NCBI GenBank assembly: GCA_030683105.1
Contig: JAUXMZ010000078.1
Span: forward strand, 62,001-126,000
Direction of reading: 5' to 3'
Source of the DNA: Burkholderiales bacterium
GTDB taxonomy: Bacteria; Pseudomonadota; Gammaproteobacteria; Burkholderiales; SG8-41
Length of the DNA: 64,000 bases
The position numbers were made by a program, and so were the translations under genes. This document shows positions 53,330 through 61,100 of this stretch, in pieces. Within the stretch, counting starts at the first letter, position 1. Every line of letters starts with the position of its first letter. The notes below the pieces were generated by a model that worked only from the letters and a program-made list of their open reading frames with translations, made no database searches and was not told where the DNA came from.

Positions 53330-55060
53330 TCAGATCAGGCACGCCTCGTCGCCGCAGCCCAGATCGCGATCGGCCTGCTTCAGCAATGCATCGAAGGACT
53401 CCGGCACGCGGATGTCGCGGCCGATCACGCGCGGGCTGTAGCCCTGCAACCAGTAACTGTTGGTGGGATGTGAGCCGCCGGCCACGATCAGCACGATGTT
53501 CTCGGGCTTCATGGTGATGGGCCAGGGATCGAGCCTGAGGCTTGCGCGCGTCACCGGGTTGGCGTCGATTTCTATCCACGCCGGGCCGCCGGCGCGCTTC
53601 ATCTGCGCCATCGGGATCTTCGAGTTCTCCCACAGGAATTCGCGTATTTTCGCCTTGCTCCAGCCCAGGTGCGCCATGGTCTGCGCCACCACGCGCGGGA
53701 TCAGCAGCATGCCCGGCGTGCCCTGCTCCCAGCCGTTGAGTCCGGCGAGATTGGGCGTGCGCATAAAATCGGCGATGCGCCACAGGCCGTTGACGGTGTC
53801 TTCCTCGGGCGTTTCTTTTTTCGCGCCGCGCCGGCGGATATTGGTCATGCCGTTGGCGAACATCAGCGACACTGAATTCGCGCCCGGCGCATAGCCGTGG
53901 CGCTCGGTCGCGTGAGTCGCCCAGCCCTCGGGCAGGCCGTCCTCGTCCTCAGCGAACACCACATTGGTCGCGCGCACGCCGCCATAATTGGCCATGGTGC
54001 CGGTTCCCGGCAACGCGCCGCCGAGGTTCTGCTGCATCAGACGCAGCGCACGGCCGATACTGGCGCCGGCGGGCCGCTGCGGATCCGGCCCCAGACAGCC
54101 GAAGCCGGAATTGAGACGAATCTGTTTCGCAATGGGCCCGTTGACGATGATCACCGGAAACGCGCCGCCGGAGGCCGCCTGCAACTGCTCGAAATTGGTG
54201 GTCGGATCGAAACAGGCTTCGACCGCGGCCACCAGCACCGGCAAATATTCAGGACGCCCGCCTGCCATCGCGAGCGCAATGGCGCAGCTCTCCACGGTGG
54301 TGATGCCGCCGCGCGGCGGAAACTTGCCGAGTTTGTGGGTGCGGGGTATTACTGTGCCACGCAGGATCCAATCGACGCGCTCACGTGTAGCCGGCCACAG
54401 CGGCAGGCCATCGCCCCACAGGCTGGTGATGAGCAGATTGTTGGCCTGCGTCAGCGCTTCTTCGTAACTTGCGGCCTCGACCGCGAGCATGGGATTCTCC
54501 CCCGGCGCAGCGCGTGCAAAATCCGATTTCCAGCGCGTGAGTCCATTATAAAACTCGCGCTTGCGCGCGGTCAGCGGCGCGAGATCGCTGCCCGGCAGGA
54601 ACATGTCGATGGGAAACGTCACCATCGCCGCATCGGGCGCGAGCCCGAGGCCGCCGATGGCGTTCTTGGTGACGCCGACGAAATCCGTCCGCGTCAGCGT
54701 GACGGTGGGGATGCCCAGGGTTTCTATTCTAGCGGCTGCACGGCCGCATGCTGTGGCGCAGGAGCCTCAAGCCGCGTTGGCGACGATGATCGCATCCACC
54801 CCGCTTTTTTTCACCAGCGCCGCGGTCTCCTCGGTGCCGATCAAGGCGTTGCCCTGCGGAAACGTATCCACCGGCAGCACCTCGATGCCGGGGAAATCGG
54901 CCTCCAGCATTTCCTTCAGCAGCGGCAGCATGCGGAACGCCTGCCACTGCTCGTTGCTGACGAAGCCGATGCGCTTGCCCTCCAGCGCGGCCAGCCGCGG
55001 CGCGTGCGCCTGCGTCACCTCGATGCTGCCTGACGGGTCGTAGAATTCGATTCTGGTCAT
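53330..55060 (-). CDS. UGSC-family selenoprotein (UGA read as selenocysteine)
   Basis: Two ORFs, 54767-55096 and 53330-54625, lie in one frame, separated by one UGA (54767-54769). Read through, they give about 576 residues: VDAIIVANAA-Sec-GSCATACGRAAARIETLGIPTVTLTRTDF. This is the defining Sec-Gly-Ser-Cys motif of UGSC (seleno)proteins, with a Cys or Sec in the first place. The 48 codons between the two ORFs hold no other stop and encode family-like sequence (NAIGGLGLAPDAAM). A SECIS-like hairpin starts 5 bases after the UGA. N-domain: MTRIEFYDPSG. C-domain, about 430 residues, has GGRPEYLPVLVAAVEACFDPTTNFEQLQ and is catalytically uncharacterised. Start 55060 or 55096. Without a SECIS function it would be a nonsense-mutated gene. 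Confidence 0.82.
54736..54769 (-). promoter_or_regulatory. UGA codon and bacterial SECIS-like hairpin
   Basis: On the minus strand: TGA, GGCTC, stem CTGCGCC, loop ACAGCATGC, GGC, 3-nt bulge CGT, GCAG. That is a 7-bp stem with a bulged T and a 9-nt loop containing G, ending 33 nt past the UGA start. Bacterial SECIS elements need a stem-loop with a bulged U and loop G at this distance for SelB binding. Confidence 0.65.
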
Positions 55061-55222
55061 ATGTAATCCGTGAGGCAAGCCGTTTTTGATACTCATAGCG
55101 TTTTTTTCCCGGTGGTAAGAGTGTAGTAAACAATAAAAAATACAAAGGCGCCAGGCTCGATCTTTGCATCACAACACTTTTGATCGAGTAGGCGCAAAGT
55201 CAGGAACTGGCCCTCTACCCCT

Positions 55223-56107
55223 CTACTCAGACTGAGTGCGTCGCGACAGCTCAAGCATGGCCCGGCGCGTCTCCGGCGTTTCCAGGCTGATGCGGCCCAG
55301 CACGCCGTCGCGGTAATCCTGCAAGAGGATCATCGCGGCCTTCTCCAGGTCCAGCTCGCCGCCGCGGCCCTTGATCAGGCATCCCCGCCTTCCGGCCACC
55401 GCTTCCAGCACGCCGGGGCCGTCCAGCCCTTCCGTCCTGAACCCGTAGCGGGCGGTGAGGCCAGCCGGGTAACGCGCGAGCAGGATGTTCGCGAGAAAGG
55501 TGGCCACTTCTTCATCGATAACGGCGTTGCGGCCGATGGCGTGGCTGGCGGCGAGCATCATGCCGTCTTCGTCGTGCTCGATTCTCGGCCACATCAGACC
55601 CGGCGTGTCGATGAGCCACATGTGCTTGCCGAGGGTGAAGCCCTGCTGCGTCTTGGTCACGGCCGGCTCGTCGCCCACTTTCGCCACCTTGCGTTTCAGC
55701 AGCGCGTTCATCAGCGTCGACTTGCCGACGTTGGGCACGCCCATGATCATCATCCTAAGCGGCTTCGTGCCGTCGTTGCGATGCGGGGCAAGCTTCTGGC
55801 ACAACGGCGGCACCTTCGCGACATCGGCCGGCTTCTTGCAGGAGATCGCCACCGCCATGACGCCTGTCTGACTGTTGTAGAAGTCGAGCCATTCCCGGGT
55901 TGCGTTCGGGTCGGCGAGATCCGATTTGTTCAACAGCTTCAGACAGGGCCGCTGGCGGTGCAGCCGGAGTTGCCTGATCATCGGGTTGCTGCTGGCCTCG
56001 GGCAGACGGGCATCCAGCACTTCTATCACCACGTCCGCGCGTTCCATGGTCTCGGCCGCTTTTTTGCGGGCAAGGGTCATGTGGCCGGGGAACCATTGGA
56101 TGGACAT
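55223..56107 (-). CDS. Ribosome biogenesis GTPase (YlqF/RbgA-like)
   Basis: A 294-residue circularly permuted GTPase: G4 LLNKSDLAD (about 60) comes before G1 IMGVPNVGKSTLMNALLKRK and G3 DTPGLMWP. N-terminus IQWFPGHMTLARKKAAETMERADVVIEVLDARLPEASSNPMI is highly typical. RbgA promotes late 50S assembly in Bacillus. C-domain DFRDGVLGRISLETP-like (YRDGVLGRISLETPE). Not in an operon. Confidence 0.94.
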   Translation of the reverse strand: MSIQWFPGHMTLARKKAAETMERADVVIEVLDARLPEASSNPMIRQLRLHRQRPCLKLLNKSDLADPNATREWLDFYNSQTGVMAVAISCKKPADVAKVPPLCQKLAPHRNDGTKPLRMMIMGVPNVGKSTLMNALLKRKVAKVGDEPAVTKTQQGFTLGKHMWLIDTPGLMWPRIEHDEDGMMLAASHAIGRNAVIDEEVATFLANILLARYPAGLTARYGFRTEGLDGPGVLEAVAGRRGCLIKGRGGELDLEKAAMILLQDYRDGVLGRISLETPETRRAMLELSRRTQSE

Positions 56108-56205
56108 TTATTGTTTCAGACTTGGATGAGGCTGCGATTATCGCCTTCTTTTCGATGCAAAAGATGCCAGTTAAAAGAGAAGGATGGAAATTGCAGAGAA
56201 TCGGC

Positions 56206-57561
56206 TTAACGCTCGCGCCCGGCTTCGTGGCTGACTTTCTGGATAGGTGAGAGCAGGTATTCGAGCACGCTGCGGCTGCCGAGGTTGATCTCGGCGCTGA
56301 CCTGCATGCCTGGTGACGGCCTGAATTTATCGCCACCGCGCTCGAGATACGCCGAGTTCAGCGCGACCAGCGCGCGATACTGCAGCGGTTCTTCTCCCGC
56401 GGCATTGGGCCTGCCGCCGTTGATGTCCTTGCTGTCGGTGGCGTCTATGCTCACCCGCCGCACCACGCCGTCGATCATGCCGTATTTCTGGAACGGAAAG
56501 GCCGCGAGTTTGATTTTTACCGGCTGTTCCGGGCGCACGAAACCGGCGTCGAGATTCGAGACCCACACCTCGGCCTGCAGCGGCTCGTCGTGCGGCACCA
56601 GCGTCAGCAGCACGGTGCCGGGTGAGACCACCGTGCCAACGGTATGGGTCGCGAGGTCTTTGACCATGCCGGCCTGCGGCGCCCTCAACTCCAGCAGGGA
56701 ATGGCGGTGCTGCTGCTTGTCCCGCTCCTGCTGCAGCTTGAGTTGCTGGCCGCTCGCCTCCAGGCGCTCGTTCTGCAACTGCTGACGGTAGTTGGAGTCG
56801 ATCTGGGCGATGCGTTTTTCCGACTGCGCGATCAGCGCTTTCAGGCTGTCGATGGTGTGCGCCTGGGCGCGCAGATCCTGCTCGACCTCGATATAGCCGC
56901 GCTGGCGGTCGAGCGCCATCAGGCGCCCGGCAAAGCCCTCTTTGGCGAGTTTGTCCCAGCCTTCGGCCTGGTCGCGGTAAATCGGCGCGGTGCGCTTGAG
57001 CTTGGCTTCGACCTCGATCGCGGCCTTGAGGTCGGCGCGGGCCTTCGCCAGCATGGCGCGCTCGCTCTCCAGCGTATCGAGATACGCCTGGCGCCGCGCG
57101 CGGTATTGCGCGTCCACTTCGCCAAACAGCGTAGGGTCGTCATCCGCTTTTTTCCTGAGCGCAGCGCCGCTCAGTTCGGCATCGATGCGGCGCAGTTGCA
57201 GCGCGCTCAGTTTCACGCTGTTGTCCACGATTTTGCTGTCGGCGTCGGAGATGCGCGCATCCATGCGCATCAGCACCTGCCCCGCGGCGACCACTTCCCC
57301 CTCCTTCACCAGGATTTCGCGGACGATGCCCGGGTCCGCCGGCTGCACGATCTTGACGAAGCTCTCGGGCACGAGCTTGCCCTGCGCGACCGCCACGATG
57401 TCGAGCCGCCCGAAGACCGCCCACACCAGCATCACGCCCGCCAAGGCCAGCAGGCCGTGCAGCACCAGCCGCGGCAGCGGCGACGGCGGGCGCTGCTGCG
57501 CCTGCAGAACCGCCGGCGCGAAATCGAGCGCATCGGCTTCGAGGTTATGTGTCGGATTCAT
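56206..57561 (-). CDS. HlyD-family type I secretion adaptor
   Basis: A 451-residue membrane-fusion protein. One membrane helix (LVLHGLLALAGVMLVWAVFG), lipoyl halves (VVAVAQGKLVPESFVKIVQPADPGIVREILVKEGEVVAAGQVLMRMDA and LRAPQAGMVKDLATHTVGTVVSPGTVLLTLVPHDEPLQAEV) around a long coiled coil, then the C-domain RPEQPVKIKLAAFPFQKYGMIDG. It bridges the inner-membrane ABC exporter and TolC. Likely partner of the RTX gene 622 bp upstream. No ABC transporter in the window. ATG 57561 preferred (AAGGGC); TTG at 57582 possible. Confidence 0.93.
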   Translation of the reverse strand: MNPTHNLEADALDFAPAVLQAQQRPPSPLPRLVLHGLLALAGVMLVWAVFGRLDIVAVAQGKLVPESFVKIVQPADPGIVREILVKEGEVVAAGQVLMRMDARISDADSKIVDNSVKLSALQLRRIDAELSGAALRKKADDDPTLFGEVDAQYRARRQAYLDTLESERAMLAKARADLKAAIEVEAKLKRTAPIYRDQAEGWDKLAKEGFAGRLMALDRQRGYIEVEQDLRAQAHTIDSLKALIAQSEKRIAQIDSNYRQQLQNERLEASGQQLKLQQERDKQQHRHSLLELRAPQAGMVKDLATHTVGTVVSPGTVLLTLVPHDEPLQAEVWVSNLDAGFVRPEQPVKIKLAAFPFQKYGMIDGVVRRVSIDATDSKDINGGRPNAAGEEPLQYRALVALNSAYLERGGDKFRPSPGMQVSAEINLGSRSVLEYLLSPIQKVSHEAGRER

Positions 57562-57622
57562 GATCGGTTGCCCTTTTATCAACTAGTATTTCGTTTCACA
57601 ACCCCGCTTCCCTCTCCCCCTG

Positions 57623-57771
57623 CCCCTCTCCCACGCATGGGAGAGGGGAGCGGTTTTTCAATTTCTCACTGACGCTCCGAAAGCCCCTCTCCCGTTTGCG
57701 GGAGAGGGGAGTAGTTTTTTAAATTTCTCCCTGACTTCCCGCGAGCCCCTCTCCCGCTTGCGGGAGAGGGG
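57623..57771. repeat. Three CCCCTCTCCC palindromes
   Basis: CCCCTCTCCCA/TGGGAGAGGGG (57623-57648), CCCCTCTCCCG/CGGGAGAGGGG (57684-57709) and again at 57746-57771. The last two are nearly identical with ~62-bp spacing, and the third lies within the 3' end of the DUF559 gene. REP-like. Confidence 0.9.
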
Positions 57772-58105
57772 TTGGGGAGAGGGTGACAGTGCAGCGTATC
57801 TGCTCCAATACACCTTCCATCTGTTGCATGACATCGTTGTTCCAGAAACGCAGCACCGTGAAGCCTTGGCTGCGCAACCACGCATCCCGATGCTGGTCAT
57901 ATGCCATCTGTTCGGCATGCTGGCCGCCGTCGAGCTCGATAATCAGCCGCCGCTCCAGACAGGCGAAATCAACGATGTAGCGGCCCATTGGTTTTTGCCG
58001 CTTGAATTTCAAACCCATGAAGCGATGCGCCCGCAGGTGATACCACAGCCATTGCTCGGCCTCAGTCTGGTTACTGCGCAAGGTTTTTGCGTTGTCCAGC
58101 ACCAT
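57719..58105 (-). CDS. DUF559 (VSR-like) nuclease-domain protein
   Basis: About 128 residues. N-half RSNQTEAEQWLWYHLRAHRFMGLKFKRQKPMGRYIVDFACLERRLIIELDGGQHAEQ is the DUF559 fold, of the very-short-patch-repair endonuclease type, with Asp in VDFAC and Glu-Leu-Asp-Gly in IIELDGGQH as the likely PD-(D/E)XK-type active site. The C-terminus (LSPTPLPQAGEG) is encoded by the palindromic repeats, so the gene ends inside the repeat array. Start 58105 has AAGGAA; 58126 is an alternative. Confidence 0.85.
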   Translation of the reverse strand: MVLDNAKTLRSNQTEAEQWLWYHLRAHRFMGLKFKRQKPMGRYIVDFACLERRLIIELDGGQHAEQMAYDQHRDAWLRSQGFTVLRFWNNDVMQQMEGVLEQIRCTVTLSPTPLPQAGEGLAGSQGEI

Positions 58106-58149
58106 CGCTTCCTTCTTCACCTCCATCCCTCTCCCCTACCCCTCCCCTA

Positions 58150-58175
58150 CCCCTCTCCCGCAAGCGGGAGAGGGG
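58150..58175. repeat. CCCCTCTCCC palindrome upstream of DUF559
   Basis: CCCCTCTCCCG-CAAG-CGGGAGAGGGG, perfect 11-bp stem. It sits between the RTX stop and the DUF559 start, so the nuclease gene is bracketed by the same repeat on both sides. Confidence 0.9.
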
Positions 58176-58183
58176 TCAGCTTT

Positions 58184-61100
58184 TTACGCAATCCGCGCCA
58201 GCCCTTCCCTGAGACCGGCGAACGGCCTCAGATCGGCTGCACCGCGGTCCTGCACGCCAATGCCGCCGTAGCCTGTGGTGCCGAACTGCGCAAACGACGC
58301 ACCGTGCGCAGAGCCGGGCTTGAGCGAGGCCAGATCGGCGCCGCTATTGTCAGCATCGTCATGACCGTCAGCCAGGTGCGCGGAGAGCCGGTCGTGCATG
58401 CGCTGCCAGCGATTGACAGGTTGCGTGCCGCGCGACGCGCCGCCTCGCTCCGATCCGCTTTCGTCATTCTGCCGGGCGGTGCGCGCGTAATTTCCGTTCC
58501 ATTTCTCGGCCACCTTGTCAAACCACGCACTGTCGGAATTCCCGCTGTGTTTGCCCTGACCTGAAGCTGACTTCGCGGGACGCATTTCGGCGCGGTCCTC
58601 GTTTTTCGACGCACCGTGCGGCCGCGATCCGCCATCGTCGTTCGAGTAATGGGAACCGTCGTCGTCATCATCATCTTCATCGCGTTCGCGCTCGGTGTCA
58701 TAGCCCTTGGCCACGAACTTGTCCGCGCCCAATACCGTGCCGTCGGCAAATTCGGCGAACTCCACCTGATGCACGGCATTCTTGTCGAACCAGCCTTCGA
58801 TACGAACGCGTCCCTCACCCTTCACCTTGACCACGAGATCGTTATTGCGGCGCTTGAAAGAAAGATCCCGCGTGCTGATGCCATCGCCGAACCGGAGCGC
58901 GCCGCTGCCGCTGCCGCGCACGATGCGGTCGTCGCCAAAGTTGCGCTCGAAGACATAGGTGTTGAATCCCGCGCCGCCGTCGAGGATGTCTGTGCCCCTG
59001 CCCCCTTCGAGCACGTCGTCACCGAAACCGCCGTAGAGCTGGTCCTTGCCCCGGCCGCCGATCAGCACGTCATTGCCCGCTTCGCCGTACAGAATGTCGC
59101 GGCCGCGGTCGCCGAACACCACATCGTTGCCGGTGCCGGCATAGACCGTATCGTTGCCGCGGTCGGCGTAGATCAAGTCGTCGTTGCGCCCGGTGCGGAT
59201 GACATCGTTGCGCTGTGTGCCGTAGCGAATTACCTGGCGGATCAGCAGATCGTCGAGCGTTGCCGGCGCGCCGGTGGCGAACGTGAACCACTCGACAGGT
59301 GAGCTGCCGCCGGCATCCAGTTCAATATCCAGGCCCTGGTCAGCCTGCTCGTTGCCATTGGCGTCGAGCACCCGGATACGGGCTGTTGTGTTGTCTTCGA
59401 TCAAGCGAGCCACGACGTTGTCGCGCGTGAGGCCCGCGCCGAATGCCACGGTATCGCTGCCCGCTTCGTCGGCGATGGTGTCTAACCCATCTCCAGCCTG
59501 ATAGACGTAGGTATCGTCGCCCGTGCCGCCGGCCAGCAGATCGTCGCCCGGCCCGCCATTCAGAATGTCGTTGCCGGAACGGCCGGACAGCGCGTCGTTG
59601 CCCGCGAGCCCATTCAGCGTATCGCTGCCTGAACGCCCGTAGAGCCAGTCGTCACCACCGGTGCCGGTATACGTCGTGTCCGGCGCCACAGTTACATCGA
59701 GATCGAAGCTGTCGGACGCCGTTGCGCCGATTGTGTCCGTCGCGGTCACGCTGAGGCTCAGCGTGCCGATGTCGGCTTCGTCCGGCGTGCCGCTGAAGGT
59801 GCGTGTCGCAGCATCGAAGGCGAGCCACGCCGGCAGCGGCGTGCCGTCGGCCTGCGCTGCCGCGTAGCTCAGCGTGTCGCCGGCGTCGATGTCATTGAAG
59901 GCGTTCCCGGGCAATTGGAACTGCATGGCATCGCCATCTGCAATCCATTGATTTTGTTGATGATTTATCAAAACCGGCGCATCGTTGACATTGACCACCG
60001 TGAGATCGAACTTATCCGCCGCGCGGGCATCGGCCGTATCCGTCGCCGTCACCGTGACGTTCAGCGTCCCGACTTCATCATTGCCCGGCGTGCCGGTGAA
60101 CGCCTGGGTTGCCGGATCAAACGTCAACCACTCCGGCAGCGGCGAACCGTCTGCGAGCGTCGCGCTGAACGTGAGCGCGTCGCCAACGTCAACGTCGGCG
60201 AAGGTATCGGCAGGCAAGGTAAAGGTGAACGGCACATCTTCGAGCGTGCTCGGGTCAGCGATGGCGGTGGCCACTTGCGGTGCGTCGTTGATGTTGTCGA
60301 CGATCAGCGTGAAATCGTTCGAGACATTCGCGCCCGATTGATCGGTGGCTGTGACGCGCACCTCGAGCGTGCCGACGTCACCGTTCTCCGGCGTGCCGTT
60401 GAAAGCTGCCTGTGCCGCATCGAAGCTCAACCACGCGGGCAATGCCGAACCGTCGGCCAGCGTCGCACCGTAGGTCAGCACGTCGCCGGCGTCGATGTCA
60501 GCGAACGTGTCTGCGGGCACCACAAAGCTGAACGAGACATCTTCTGAAATGGTCAGATCGATGATCGCGTTGGCAAGCGTCGGGGCATCGTTGACGTTTT
60601 CGACATTGAGCGTGAACGCACTGGCCACTGACAATCCCCCGCTATCGGTCGCCGTTACGGTAACGCTCAGCGTCTCGACGTCGTCATTGCCCGGCGTGCC
60701 GGAGAAGGTTTGGCTTGCCGGATCGAACGTGAGCCACGTCGGCAACGGCGTACCATCGGCCAGCGTTGCGCCGTAGCCCAACCCGTCGCCGGCGTCGATG
60801 TCAGCGAACGTGTCTGCGGGCACCACGAAGCTGAACGAGGCGTCTTCCGAAATAGTCTGGTCGGTGATCGCGTTGGCCAGCGTCGGGGCATCATTGACGT
60901 TTTCGACATTGAGCGTGAACGCACTGGCCACCGACAAGCCTGCGCGGTCGGTCGCGGTCACCTTGATTCCCACAGTGCCCACGTTTGCGTTGGCGGGCAA
61001 CCCGCTGAAGTTCACGCCATCGAAGTTCAGCCAGCTCGGGAGCGGCGATCCGTCTATGAGCGTCGCGCTCAGCGTGAGTTGGTCGTTGGCATCGGGATCG

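Noticed and set aside
54767-55096. Treating this ORF as a complete 109-residue protein
   Set aside because: It ends at a UGA in the middle of a conserved motif and the frame continues with family-like sequence, so readthrough as Sec is the better reading.
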